Assembly (NCBI RefSeq): GCF_900086595.1
Contig: NZ_LT575472.1
Coordinates: forward strand, 272,637 to 336,636
Length of the DNA: 64,000 bases
Source: Clostridium nigeriense
Lineage (GTDB): Bacteria > Bacillota > Clostridia > Clostridiales > Clostridiaceae
Direction: 5' to 3'
Positions 1 to 8,370 of the stretch are shown piece after piece. Position numbers and translations under genes: made by a program. The notes under the pieces were generated by a model. The model did no database searches. It worked only from the letters and a program-made list of their open reading frames with translations, and was not told the DNA's origin. Positions within the stretch are counted from its first letter, which is position 1; every line of letters starts with the position of its first letter.

Positions 1-1239
1 GGGAATATATGGATGTTCCCTTACAGGTTAGGACAAAATGGAGGTGCAGTATTCTTAATTCCATACTTTATATTTGTTTTGGCTTTAGGATATATAGGTC
101 TTATTACAGAGTTTACTTTTGGTAGAACCTTTGAGGCTGGATCATTAACGGGAATAAAAAATTCTTTTAAAAGAAAGAAACTTAAAGGTGGCTTATTAGT
201 AGGTGCTATACCAGCAATAGGGTTAGCAGGAGTTTTTATGTTTTATAACGTAGTAGTAGGATGGATAATAAAGTACTTTACTATAAGTGTAACTGGAGAA
301 ATGAAGAATATAGATGTTAATTCTTACTTTAATAATTTTTCTGGAAGTAATGAAACAATAATATGGAATGCAATAGCAATATTTGTAGCCTTAATAATTG
401 TTGTTATAGGGATAAATAAGGGAATAGAAAAAGCTAATAAGATAATAATGCCAATATTATTTATAATTTTTATATTATTAGCAATAAGATCCTTAAGTTT
501 ACCAGGATCAATAGATGGAGTTAAATACTTGTTAACTCCAAAATGGGAATACCTATTTAAGGTAAATACTTGGGTAATGGCTCTTGGACAAGCATTTTTT
601 ACTGTTTCCTTAAATGGGTGTGGTATGGTTGTTTATGGTAGCTATATAGGAAAGGATATGGATATACCTAAGGCAGCTGTGAGCACAGCTATTTTTGATG
701 TTATATCAGCTTTACTAGCAGCTTTTGTAATAATGCCAGCAGTATTTGCTTTTGGACTAGATCCAATGTCAGGTCCGCCATTATTATTTATTACTTTACC
801 AACTATATTTAAATCAATGCCAGCAGGTGGATTAATAGCAATACTATTTTTCTTAAGCGTAATTTTTGCAGCTATAAGTTCATCAATTAACATGCTTGAA
901 GGACCAGTAGAGGCCCTAATGTCTCAAAGTAAATTAAGCAGAAAAAAGGCAACTATATTAATTGCTGTAGGTTTATTTGTTTTATCTATACCACTAAATT
1001 TAAATATGAATTTATTTAATAGTTTTTCTGACTTTATTACAATAGTTGTATCGCCTTTAGGAGCATTAATAGTTCTTGTTGTATTTTACTTTATGAGAGA
1101 TAAGAATGAAATTTTAAATGAAATCAATATGGGAGCAAAAAAGAAAGTAGGAAATAAATTTATAATAGCTGCAAAATATGGATTTACAATAGTAACTGTC
1201 CTAGTTATTATTTTAGGAATTATTTATGGTGGAATATAA
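1..1239 (+). CDS. Sodium:neurotransmitter symporter (NSS) family transporter, 5' truncated by window edge
   Basis: A Na+-coupled amino-acid-type transporter of the cytoplasmic membrane (LeuT fold). The reading frame is open from base 1 (GNIW, then MFPYRLGQNGG), which is the unwound TM1 region that binds Na+ and substrate in NSS proteins, so only a short N-terminus is missing upstream of the window. The remaining 412 residues hold about ten hydrophobic segments with the usual NSS order, including the GQAFFTVSLNGCGM stretch typical of TM6. Bacterial NSS members generally carry tryptophan, tyrosine, leucine or related amino acids; the substrate cannot be read here. It ends 17 bases before a strong terminator, so it is the last gene of its transcript. 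Confidence 0.9.
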   Translation, partial: GNIWMFPYRLGQNGGAVFLIPYFIFVLALGYIGLITEFTFGRTFEAGSLTGIKNSFKRKKLKGGLLVGAIPAIGLAGVFMFYNVVVGWIIKYFTISVTGEMKNIDVNSYFNNFSGSNETIIWNAIAIFVALIIVVIGINKGIEKANKIIMPILFIIFILLAIRSLSLPGSIDGVKYLLTPKWEYLFKVNTWVMALGQAFFTVSLNGCGMVVYGSYIGKDMDIPKAAVSTAIFDVISALLAAFVIMPAVFAFGLDPMSGPPLLFITLPTIFKSMPAGGLIAILFFLSVIFAAISSSINMLEGPVEALMSQSKLSRKKATILIAVGLFVLSIPLNLNMNLFNSFSDFITIVVSPLGALIVLVVFYFMRDKNEILNEINMGAKKKVGNKFIIAAKYGFTIVTVLVIILGIIYGGI

Positions 1240-1256
1240 AATTTATTGATAAATGA

Positions 1257-1284
1257 GATGATGTTTTTAGCATCATCTTTTTTT
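1257..1284 (+). terminator. Intrinsic terminator of the NSS transporter gene
   Basis: A perfect 7-bp stem (GATGATG at 1257-1263 with CATCATC at 1271-1277) and a 7-base loop, followed by seven T residues. It separates the transporter from the GntR operon. Confidence 0.85.
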
Positions 1285-1305
1285 ATAAAAAATATTTGGA
1301 ACATA

Positions 1306-1334
1306 TTGACAAGATGGATTAAAAGATATATAGT
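1306..1334 (+). promoter_or_regulatory. SigA-type promoter of the GntR-ABC operon
   Basis: TTGACA at 1306-1311, a 17-base spacer and TATAGT at 1329-1334. It lies after the preceding terminator and 70 bases upstream of the gntR start. Confidence 0.75.
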
Positions 1335-1354
1335 TAATTACATAAGTAATGAAC
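1333..1354 (+). promoter_or_regulatory. Palindromic operator, probably for the GntR/YtrA regulator
   Basis: A 22-base near-perfect dyad (GTTxATTAC half-site against GTAATxAAC) starts at the end of the -10 box and covers the expected transcription start. YtrA-type GntR regulators normally repress their own operon from such a site; that link is inference. Confidence 0.55.
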
Positions 1355-1404
1355 CAAATAACAGAAGGGACATATATTATAGTATAAGTCAGGAGGAGGT
1401 AGCT

Positions 1405-1767
1405 ATGAACTTAGATTTTTCAAGTGAAATTCCAATATATATTCAAATAGCTCAATCAATAGAAGATGGTATTTTAAATGGAATTTTTAAAGAAGATGAA
1501 TCAATACCATCTACTACAGAAATATCGGTTAAATTTAAAATTAATCCAGCAACTGTGGCAAAAGGATTTAATTTATTAGTAGATGAAGGAATTATTTATA
1601 AGAGAAGGGGTGTTGGAATGTTTGTTTCAAGTGGGAGTAAAAAAGTATTAGTACAAAAGAGGAAGGATAGCTTTTATTCTAATTATATTGTTTCTTTAAT
1701 TGAAGAAGCAAGAAAGCTTAATATTTCTACTGATGATATTATAGAAATGATTAAAAGGGGGGCGTAG
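1405..1767 (+). CDS. GntR family transcriptional regulator, YtrA subfamily
   Basis: A 120-residue DNA-binding repressor. An N-terminal winged helix-turn-helix (about residues 10-75) has the GntR pattern: IPIYIQIAQSIEDGI, then PSTTEISVKFKINPATVAKG as the recognition helix, then the wing GIIYKRRGVGMFV. The short C-terminal tail of about 45 residues is what defines the YtrA subgroup, which lacks a large effector domain and usually sits in front of ABC transporter genes, as here. The frame is open further upstream, but the AGGAGGAGGT at 1391-1400 fixes the ATG at 1405. It is followed after 3 bases by the ABC ATPase gene, so regulator and transporter are co-transcribed. Confidence 0.9.
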   Translation: MNLDFSSEIPIYIQIAQSIEDGILNGIFKEDESIPSTTEISVKFKINPATVAKGFNLLVDEGIIYKRRGVGMFVSSGSKKVLVQKRKDSFYSNYIVSLIEEARKLNISTDDIIEMIKRGA

Positions 1768-1770
1768 GTA

Positions 1771-2646
1771 ATGGCCGTAATAAAAATATCTAATTTATCT
1801 AAGGACTATGGTAAATGTAGAGTATTAGATAATGTTACGTTAACTATCGAAGAAAATAAGATATATGGATTACTAGGAAGGAACGGGGCTGGAAAAACAA
1901 CTCTTCTAAATCTTATTACTAATAGAATATTTCCAACTGAAGGTAATATTACAATAGATGGAGAAAGTGTAGTAGAGAACAATAAGGCAATAAGTAAAGT
2001 GTATTTTATGACTGAGCAAGATTTATACCCAGAGGGAATGAAAATTAAAAGCTTATATAAATGGACAAAAGAGTTTTACGAGGATTTTGACATTGATTAT
2101 GCTTTAATTTTAAGTGAAAAATTTGGACTTAATATAAATAAAAAATTTAAAGAACTTTCTACGGGTTATTCATCTATATTTAAAATAATAGTTACACTAG
2201 CATCGGGAGCTGAAGTATTACTTTTTGATGAGCCAGTATTAGGATTAGATGCAAATCATAGAGATTTATTTTATAAAGAGTTAGTTGCTAATTATATAGA
2301 TAAGCCTAAAACCATAATTTTATCAACTCATATAATAGAGGAAGTTTCAGAAATTTTAGAAAAGGTTGTAATAATTAAAGATGGAAAGGTATTAGGTGAT
2401 AAGGAAGTTGAAAGATTACTGGGCGAAGCGTATATAGTATCTGGAGCTTCAGAAAATGTTGAAAGGTATATAGAAAATAAGAAATGCATTAATGTAGAGG
2501 CTATAGCAGGATTCAAATCAGCAACAATTATTGGAAAATTAAATGAAGTAAATAAAGAAGAATTAAATAAATTATCTTTAAAAACCTCTAATGTTGAACT
2601 ACAAAAGCTGTTTATTCATTTAACTGGAAGGGAGGAAGTTAAGTAA
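1771..2646 (+). CDS. ABC transporter ATP-binding protein (YtrB-like)
   Basis: The ATPase subunit of an ABC transporter, 291 residues. Walker A is GRNGAGKTT near residue 37, the Walker B strand is VLLFDEPVLGLD near residue 150, and the switch histidine is in ILSTHII. The signature loop is weak (ELSTGYSSIFK instead of LSGGQ), which is common in YtrB/YxlF-like exporters of the ABC-2 type. Residues after about 215 form the C-terminal extension usual in this group. It sits between the GntR regulator and the permease gene; its stop codon overlaps the permease start (TAATG). YtrA-linked transporters are commonly tied to cell-envelope stress, but no substrate can be stated. Confidence 0.9.
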   Translation: MAVIKISNLSKDYGKCRVLDNVTLTIEENKIYGLLGRNGAGKTTLLNLITNRIFPTEGNITIDGESVVENNKAISKVYFMTEQDLYPEGMKIKSLYKWTKEFYEDFDIDYALILSEKFGLNINKKFKELSTGYSSIFKIIVTLASGAEVLLFDEPVLGLDANHRDLFYKELVANYIDKPKTIILSTHIIEEVSEILEKVVIIKDGKVLGDKEVERLLGEAYIVSGASENVERYIENKKCINVEAIAGFKSATIIGKLNEVNKEELNKLSLKTSNVELQKLFIHLTGREEVK

Positions 2647-3398
2647 TGAGGCTAAAATCTATAGTAAAATATAATCTTAGTAGTATTAAAAGTGGATTAG
2701 CAATTTATTATGCAATTTTTATTACTGTATGCATAAGTTTGGTATTGCTTGCGAAAAACAGTGATGGAAGTATATCTTCTTCTGGTTTAGAAATGTCATC
2801 AGTAATATTTATATTTGTTGCTGGGTTAAATTTCTTTAAGGAAAATTTCTATTTTATGAAAAGTAATAATGTTACAAGAAAAGAATTTTTATATGGAACA
2901 GCGGCATCTATGATACCAATTGTCTCAATTATGTCTGTTATAGACATAGTAATTAATCGTATTTATAATATTTTTATAGTTTCACCAACTAATTATGATA
3001 TGATTTATACTAGTTTAAGAGGTGAAAAGTGGTTTCTAAATACTAATTGGGTTCAAAGTAATAGTATAGAAACTTTATTTAACACATTTATATTTCAAAT
3101 TGCTGTTTATTTAGTATTTTTCTCATTAGGGTTTTTAGTGACAATAATCTATTATAAATGTAATAGCTTAATGAAGGTAGTTGTATCAGTATTACCTGTA
3201 GTATTAATTATGATATTAAATATAATTGGAGTGGCTTATCCAAGTTTAATTAATAAAATAAATATTATTATTAATACTATGTTTGGGTGGGATAGTCAAA
3301 ATTCCTACATGGCTGTATTAACATGTGTTGTTTTATATATCATTTTAATTGTTATATCAAGACTATTAACTAGAAAGGCTATAATAAAGCAAGTATAA
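2646..3398 (+). CDS. ABC-2 type permease subunit
   Basis: A 250-residue integral membrane protein with about six hydrophobic segments and basic loops, translated through a TAATG overlap with the upstream ATPase. The composition and the position directly behind a YtrB-like ATPase identify it as the membrane partner. It has no recognisable substrate-binding motif and is the last gene of the GntR-led operon, followed by a bidirectional terminator. Confidence 0.75.
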   Translation: MRLKSIVKYNLSSIKSGLAIYYAIFITVCISLVLLAKNSDGSISSSGLEMSSVIFIFVAGLNFFKENFYFMKSNNVTRKEFLYGTAASMIPIVSIMSVIDIVINRIYNIFIVSPTNYDMIYTSLRGEKWFLNTNWVQSNSIETLFNTFIFQIAVYLVFFSLGFLVTIIYYKCNSLMKVVVSVLPVVLIMILNIIGVAYPSLINKINIIINTMFGWDSQNSYMAVLTCVVLYIILIVISRLLTRKAIIKQV

Positions 3399-3405
3399 TT
3401 TAAAT

Positions 3406-3447
3406 AAGGCTGTATTAGATAGAATTAATTCTACCTAATACAGCCTT
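3406..3447. terminator. Bidirectional terminator between convergent genes
   Basis: Arms at 3406-3418 and 3435-3447 are perfect 13-bp complements, and the stem extends inward with a single mismatch around AATTAATT. It serves both the permease (+) and hemolysin III (-) genes. Confidence 0.85.
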
Positions 3448-3454
3448 TAAATAT

Positions 3455-4102
3455 CTATATTACATATGTGAATACACAAATAAAGTGACATAAGCTTCCT
3501 AGGATAATAAATATGTGAAATATTTCATGGAAGCCAAACTTACCAAGTTGAAGCTTTTTAGGCTTAATACCATAAATAACTCCTCCTACAGTATAAAGGA
3601 CTCCTCCTAAAACTAACAAAGCTAAGCTAATAGGACTTAAAGCTTGTGATAAGGGTTTAAGCATAAAGATAGCAGCCCAGCCAAGTCCGATATAAAGAGC
3701 TGTTTGAAGCCATCTTGGACAATTAAACCAAAGCATTCTAAATAATATTCCAGCTATTGCAATAGAAGCTATAGTTGCAAAGAATACAGTTCCCTTAGAT
3801 CCTCCAAGAGCAATTAAACAAAATGGCGCATATGAGCCTGCTATTAATATAAAGATCATAGAATGATCTAATTTTCTAAGTCTAAAAATTATTTTATCAC
3901 TAGTTATTACTCCATGATAAGTTGCTGAAACAGTATATAGTAGTATTAAGCTAATACCGAATATTACTACGGAAGTAATTGATACAGCAGATGGATTTGT
4001 TATTATAACTTTTGTTAACATTGCAATTAAAGCAAAAAGTGAAAGAATAGCGCCAACTAAATGAGTTAGACTATTTATAGGTTCTCTAAAGTATTTTTCC
4101 AA
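3455..4102 (-). CDS. Hemolysin III family membrane protein (PAQR/TrhA type)
   Basis: A seven-transmembrane protein of the PAQR/hemolysin III family (about 215 residues, the normal family length). The N-terminus REPINSLTHLVGA and the histidines SATYHGV near residue 65 and HEIFHIFIILGSLCHF near the C-terminus match the conserved metal-site histidines of the family. Bacterial members are linked to membrane-lipid homeostasis; the haemolysin label comes from a Bacillus cereus protein and need not imply toxicity. Start choice: a GTG at 4111 overlaps the ribosome binding site, whereas a TTG at 4102 lies 8 bases after AAAGGGG, so the TTG is preferred and the protein begins with EKYFREP after the initiator. 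Confidence 0.85.
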   Translation of the reverse strand: MEKYFREPINSLTHLVGAILSLFALIAMLTKVIITNPSAVSITSVVIFGISLILLYTVSATYHGVITSDKIIFRLRKLDHSMIFILIAGSYAPFCLIALGGSKGTVFFATIASIAIAGILFRMLWFNCPRWLQTALYIGLGWAAIFMLKPLSQALSPISLALLVLGGVLYTVGGVIYGIKPKKLQLGKFGFHEIFHIFIILGSLCHFICVFTYVI

Positions 4103-4233
4103 AATAAACACCCCTTTACATATAGTTTTAAAAACTATGTATTGTTATTTATATATTAAATAAATAAAAAATTAAAGTCAAAGTCTAAAAAAGCTTAAAT
4201 TTTTAGAAAAAATAATATATTTAATTATATTTC

Positions 4234-4262
4234 TTGAAATATCTAATAATTACTAGTATATT
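4234..4262 (+). promoter_or_regulatory. Predicted promoter of the DUF1836 operon
   Basis: TTGAAA at 4234-4239, a 17-base spacer and TATATT at 4257-4262, 50 bases before the start codon at 4313. It is AT-rich sequence, so the match is only moderately specific. Confidence 0.5.
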
Positions 4263-4312
4263 TAAATACAGATATATTAATAAGTAGTTTATAAAACTAC
4301 ATGGAGGAAGCT

Positions 4313-4897
4313 ATGGATAAAAATGAATTAATAGAAAAATTTAAAGAATTGAATTTACAAAATCAATTAAAATTAGAAGAAATACCAGAATTGGATTTAT
4401 ATATGGATCAAGTTACGCAATTGTTTGATAGTAAGTTTAATGATTCAAAAAGAAATGAAGAAGATAAGGCATTAACAAAAACAATGGTAAATAACTATGC
4501 TAAGGGAAAATTATTAATGTCTATAAAAAATAAGAAGTATAGTAAAGAGCATTTAATATTAATGAGCCTTATTTATAATTTAAAAGGTGGTTTATCAATT
4601 GGAGATATAAAAAGCTCATTAAATAAGATAGTTAAAACTTTTGAAGATGGAGAAGAGTATCCAATTAGAGACTTATATAGTTTATATTTAAATCAATATA
4701 ATGAAGATTTAGATGATGTAAAAAAGACTATAGAGAAAAAGTTTAACAATATAGAAAATGTGGTGTTAAATGAAAAAATTGAAGGTGATGAGGAATTTCA
4801 AAAGAATTTCTTATTACTTAGCTCTTTTATTAATATGAGCAATATGTATAGGAGAATGGGAGAAAAGCTAATAGACGAGTATTTTAATAAGCTATAA
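4313..4897 (+). CDS. DUF1836 family protein
   Basis: A 194-residue protein recognised as DUF1836 from the central block (VNNYAKGKLL, then KKYSKEHLILMSLIYNLKGGLSIGDIK). This block resembles a MerR/HTH-like fold and is common in Firmicutes; the cellular function is unknown to me. The frame opens with an ATG at 4301, but that codon overlaps the GGAGG at 4303-4307, so translation should begin at the ATG at 4313. It is followed 12 bases later by an ABC-class ATPase gene and then a hydrolase-like gene, all on the same strand with no terminator, which suggests one operon. Confidence 0.8.
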   Translation: MDKNELIEKFKELNLQNQLKLEEIPELDLYMDQVTQLFDSKFNDSKRNEEDKALTKTMVNNYAKGKLLMSIKNKKYSKEHLILMSLIYNLKGGLSIGDIKSSLNKIVKTFEDGEEYPIRDLYSLYLNQYNEDLDDVKKTIEKKFNNIENVVLNEKIEGDEEFQKNFLLLSSFINMSNMYRRMGEKLIDEYFNKL

Positions 4898-4909
4898 AGA
4901 GGTATTTAT

Positions 4910-6613
4910 ATGAAGAATTCTATAAATTTAAAAAATGAACTTCAAAAAATAGATGGAAAGGGATATAAGTCTTATAAAGATTTGCAAGGTCAATATGATT
5001 TTAATGATTATGTTTTAAGTATTGATCATGTCCAAGGAGATCCATTTGCTTCTCCATCAAGATTAAGAGTTATTATAAATAAAGATAAGGCTAAATTTCC
5101 AGAAGAACTAATAGATAAAGGTTATAAAAAAGTTGCAGTTTGTGATTTTTTAACTAGATTGTTTTACTTTAATATAAATAAATTTAGTGAGAAAATATTT
5201 GGCTCAGGAAAGAGTGGGTTAATATCTATAAGTAGATGCCCACAAGAAATATTAGAAAGAACATCAGTTGTAATAAATAAGTATAATATAGAAGCTAGGT
5301 TTTATGTTGGATTTCCAGCTAAGGGGAGGTCTGTATTAGCAAAGGAACTAGAAAAGATACTATATAATGTTATACCAAACATAGTTTTAAATACCTTAGT
5401 TTACAATAATATTAATAGTTCTAAATTAATAAATAGAGTTAAATTAGTTGAAGATCAAGAATATATAAGAAATGAACTTAAAAATAAAGGCTTAATTGCT
5501 TTCGTAGCGAATGATTCAATATTACCAAGAGAAAGTGGAGTTTCAGAAAAGCCATTAAAAGATGCTATGCCATTTAAGTCACCTAAATCCTTAGAAGTAG
5601 AAATTAATCTACCTAACAAAGGATTAATTAAAGGAATGGGAATTAAAAAAGGAATTACTTTAATAGTTGGTGGAGGATATCATGGTAAATCAACACTTTT
5701 AAATGCTTTAGAGCTTGGAATATATAATCACATTGAAGGTGATGGAAGAGAATTTGTTATTATAGATAATACAGCGGTTAAAGTAAGGGCAGAGGATGGA
5801 AGAAGTATTAAAAATACTGATATATCATTATTTATAGATAATCTTCCAAATGGAAAAGATACAATAAGATTTACTACAGAAAATGCTAGTGGAAGTACAT
5901 CACAAGCAGCTAATATAGTAGAAGCAATTGAATCAAAATCAGAAGTTTTACTTATAGATGAAGATACTTCAGCAACTAATTTTATGATTAGAGATGATTT
6001 AATGCAAAGACTAGTTTCTAAAGAAAAGGAACCAATAACTCCATTCATTGAAATAGTTAATCCTTTATACAAACAAAAGAATATTTCAACAATATTAGTT
6101 ATAGGGAGCTCAGGAGATTATTTTGATGTAGCTGATTGTGTTATTCAAATGGATAATTATGAAGCAAAAGATGTTACAAAGGAAGCAAAATCTCTTATGA
6201 GAGGAGAAATAAATAAAAGAATTGAAGAAAAAGATATTAATATAAGCTTAAATTTTAATAGAAAGCTTCAAAAAGGAACTATAGAAAGTACTTATAAGGG
6301 TGTAAAAATAAAAACTATGGGTTTAAGCAACATAAGTATTAATAATGAAAATATTGACTTAAGAGCTGTAGAACAAATAGTAGATAATGAGCAATTAAAT
6401 GCCATTGGATCAATTATGAAATGGATAGAAGATAATCTAATGATTAAAAATCTATCTTTAGAGGAAGCTGTAAATGAAGCTTATAAAGAAATAAAGAAAA
6501 AAGGATTGATTTCTATAGATAGCACAAAAGGTGGCTATGGTAGTATGTCATTTCCTAGGATTCAAGAGGTTATGGCAACTTATAATAGATATAGAAGGTT
6601 AAAAATCAAATAA
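4910..6613 (+). CDS. ABC-class ATPase domain protein (COG3044 type)
   Basis: A 567-residue soluble P-loop protein of the group often annotated as predicted ATPase of the ABC class. It has a long N-terminal domain (residues 1-240) with the conserved IDHVQGDPFASPSRLRV, a Walker A motif GGGYHGKSTLL near residue 254, a Walker B strand VLLIDEDTSATNFMIRD near residue 346, and a C-terminal domain ending KGGYGSMSFPRIQEVMATYNR. The family is widespread but poorly characterised; related proteins bind RNA in eukaryotes, and no membrane partner is encoded nearby, so it is unlikely to be a transporter. It is the middle gene of a three-gene run. Confidence 0.85.
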   Translation: MKNSINLKNELQKIDGKGYKSYKDLQGQYDFNDYVLSIDHVQGDPFASPSRLRVIINKDKAKFPEELIDKGYKKVAVCDFLTRLFYFNINKFSEKIFGSGKSGLISISRCPQEILERTSVVINKYNIEARFYVGFPAKGRSVLAKELEKILYNVIPNIVLNTLVYNNINSSKLINRVKLVEDQEYIRNELKNKGLIAFVANDSILPRESGVSEKPLKDAMPFKSPKSLEVEINLPNKGLIKGMGIKKGITLIVGGGYHGKSTLLNALELGIYNHIEGDGREFVIIDNTAVKVRAEDGRSIKNTDISLFIDNLPNGKDTIRFTTENASGSTSQAANIVEAIESKSEVLLIDEDTSATNFMIRDDLMQRLVSKEKEPITPFIEIVNPLYKQKNISTILVIGSSGDYFDVADCVIQMDNYEAKDVTKEAKSLMRGEINKRIEEKDINISLNFNRKLQKGTIESTYKGVKIKTMGLSNISINNENIDLRAVEQIVDNEQLNAIGSIMKWIEDNLMIKNLSLEEAVNEAYKEIKKKGLISIDSTKGGYGSMSFPRIQEVMATYNRYRRLKIK

Positions 6614-6633
6614 GTATAAAAGGGGATAGTTAT

Positions 6634-7413
6634 ATGGGGATAATAAATAAGCTTAATAAAGCAATAGATTTATTAAAAACAAAATACTTAATGAAATTTA
6701 AGCAGAAGACTTATGTAGGAAAGAAATATAACATTAATTACTTATTAGAAAAAAATAATAAATCAAAGGATTTATTAATAGTATTTTCAGCTTGTACAAA
6801 GATAGGACAAAAGGCTAGATACAATTATATAAGAACTTTAGAGGAATTTAAGTGCAATAAGTTGTTTATATTAGATGATTTTGGTTTTGATGGAAGAGGA
6901 GCTTATTACCTAGGAAAAGATAAGGATTTTAAAATTGAGGAAGATGTAAGAACTTTAATAAATAAGATAGTTGAAGAAGTAAAACCTAAAAATGAAATTT
7001 ATATTGGATCAAGCAAGGGTGGATACTCTGCATTATATTTTGGAATAGAAAGAAAAAATGCTAATATAATTGTGGGTGCTCCGCAATATAATCTTGGAGA
7101 TTATCTAAATCTTCCTAACCACCAAAATATTATGAAGTATATTATGGGGGATTGTAGCAGTAGTTCAATAGAAAAATTAAATAGTTTAATGAAGAATAAA
7201 TTAAACTTAAACAAAGAAAATAACAACTCAATATATATTCACTATTCAACAGAAGAAGAAACTTACGAGTCAGATATAAGACCATTGTTATATGAAATAA
7301 ATGAATTAGGAATAAGGATGTATAAGGATGAGAAAAAATATAGCAGCCATTCGGAATTAACTTTATATTTTCCACAGTATATAAAAAATAGTATAAGACT
7401 GATATTAAAATAG
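6634..7413 (+). CDS. Alpha/beta-hydrolase-like protein, function unknown
   Basis: A 259-residue soluble protein. After a basic N-terminus (residues 1-40) comes LLIVFSACTKIGQKARYNYIRTL, then a nucleophile-elbow-like GSSKGGYSAL near residue 130, and a C-terminal EEETYESD / SSHSELTLYFP stretch that could supply the acid and histidine of a Ser-Asp-His site. The arrangement resembles Asp2/XcbB-type hydrolase-fold proteins of polysaccharide or glycoprotein export loci, but similarity is by eye only and no such locus surrounds it. It follows the ABC-class ATPase by 20 bases and precedes a strong terminator, so it closes the DUF1836 operon. Confidence 0.55.
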   Translation: MGIINKLNKAIDLLKTKYLMKFKQKTYVGKKYNINYLLEKNNKSKDLLIVFSACTKIGQKARYNYIRTLEEFKCNKLFILDDFGFDGRGAYYLGKDKDFKIEEDVRTLINKIVEEVKPKNEIYIGSSKGGYSALYFGIERKNANIIVGAPQYNLGDYLNLPNHQNIMKYIMGDCSSSSIEKLNSLMKNKLNLNKENNNSIYIHYSTEEETYESDIRPLLYEINELGIRMYKDEKKYSSHSELTLYFPQYIKNSIRLILK

Positions 7414-7448
7414 GGATTTTTTACAATAAGAATATAATATATTAGATA

Positions 7449-7480
7449 AAGGTAGTATTTCGAAGTTAAAATACTACCTT
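7449..7480. terminator. Bidirectional terminator
   Basis: Perfect 12-bp arms at 7449-7460 and 7469-7480 with an 8-base loop, lying between two convergent genes. Confidence 0.85.
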
Positions 7481-7495
7481 AAGTTTTAAATTATA

Positions 7496-8182
7496 TTAAT
7501 TTAAAATTTTAAGTAAATCCATTAAAGTTGAAATTTCATATGTAGGCTTTAATGTAGTTGAATTTTCAAGGTTTTTAAAGTTTGTCCAACAAGTATCTAT
7601 GCCAAAATTAATTCCACCTTTAATATCAGAGCTTAAGCTATCACCAATCATTAAAATTTTGCTTTTATCGCTATAGTTTAAATTTGATAAAGCAATTTCA
7701 AATATTTCAGGATTAGGTTTTGATGCTTTTACTTCTTCAGATATAACTATTGTTTCAAAATATTTAGCAATTACAGATTGTCCTATTCTTTTAGATTGAA
7801 CATCTGTAAGACCATTAGTAATTATAGCTAATCTATAATTTTGGCTTAAATTTTTAATTAATTCAAAGCTGTCTTCATATAAAAATGAAGCATTAGCTAA
7901 ATGTTTCATATATGATTTAGCAAACTCCTTTGGATCAAAAGATACATTTAATTTTTCAGATAATCTTCTGAACCTTTCTACCTTTAACTTTTCTTGTGTT
8001 ATTAGACCTTTTTCAAACTCTAACCAAATACCTGTATTAATTTCCTCGTAAATTTTTAAATGGTAATTTTCATCATAATCCATATTAAATTCGCGAATAC
8101 TATTTTCAAAGGCTTGCCTTTCAGATTTCTTGAAATCAAATAGTGTCTCATCTGCATCAAATAATAAAACTTCGTACTTCAT
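7496..8182 (-). CDS. HAD family hydrolase, YjjG/YfnB-type pyrimidine nucleotidase
   Basis: A 228-residue HAD phosphatase. Motif I is FDADETLFDF, with D9 as nucleophile and D11 as acid/base; motif II is IITNGL; motif III/IV are the lysine in EEVKASKPNPEIF and MIGDSLSSDI. The cap inserted after motif I and the opening MKYEVLLFDADETL fit the YjjG/YfnB group, which removes 5'-phosphate from non-canonical pyrimidine nucleotides (house-cleaning). ATG at 8182 is preceded by GGAGG on the minus strand. It is a single gene convergent with the DUF1836 operon. Confidence 0.85.
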   Translation of the reverse strand: MKYEVLLFDADETLFDFKKSERQAFENSIREFNMDYDENYHLKIYEEINTGIWLEFEKGLITQEKLKVERFRRLSEKLNVSFDPKEFAKSYMKHLANASFLYEDSFELIKNLSQNYRLAIITNGLTDVQSKRIGQSVIAKYFETIVISEEVKASKPNPEIFEIALSNLNYSDKSKILMIGDSLSSDIKGGINFGIDTCWTNFKNLENSTTLKPTYEISTLMDLLKILN

Positions 8183-8312
8183 ATATAACCTCCATAATTG
8201 TATTCTTATATATAAATATTATATTATTAAAGAGTTAAAATCTATAAAATCATTAAATTAATTAGTAAATATAGTCACAAATTATTTATTTTAGAAGAAA
8301 TATAATGGAGTT

Positions 8313-8340
8313 TTGATGTATAATGATTTATTGATATAAT
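8313..8340 (+). promoter_or_regulatory. Predicted promoter of the TetR gene
   Basis: TTGATG at 8313-8318, a 16-base spacer and a consensus TATAAT at 8335-8340, 30 bases before the start codon. Confidence 0.5.
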
Positions 8341-8370
8341 AATATTAATTTGAACTCTAGGGGTGAAATA

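Noticed and set aside
1246..1404. Longer GntR protein starting at 1246
   Set aside because: The extra 53 codons cross the terminator, promoter and operator; the AGGAGGAGGT at 1391-1400 sets the start at 1405.
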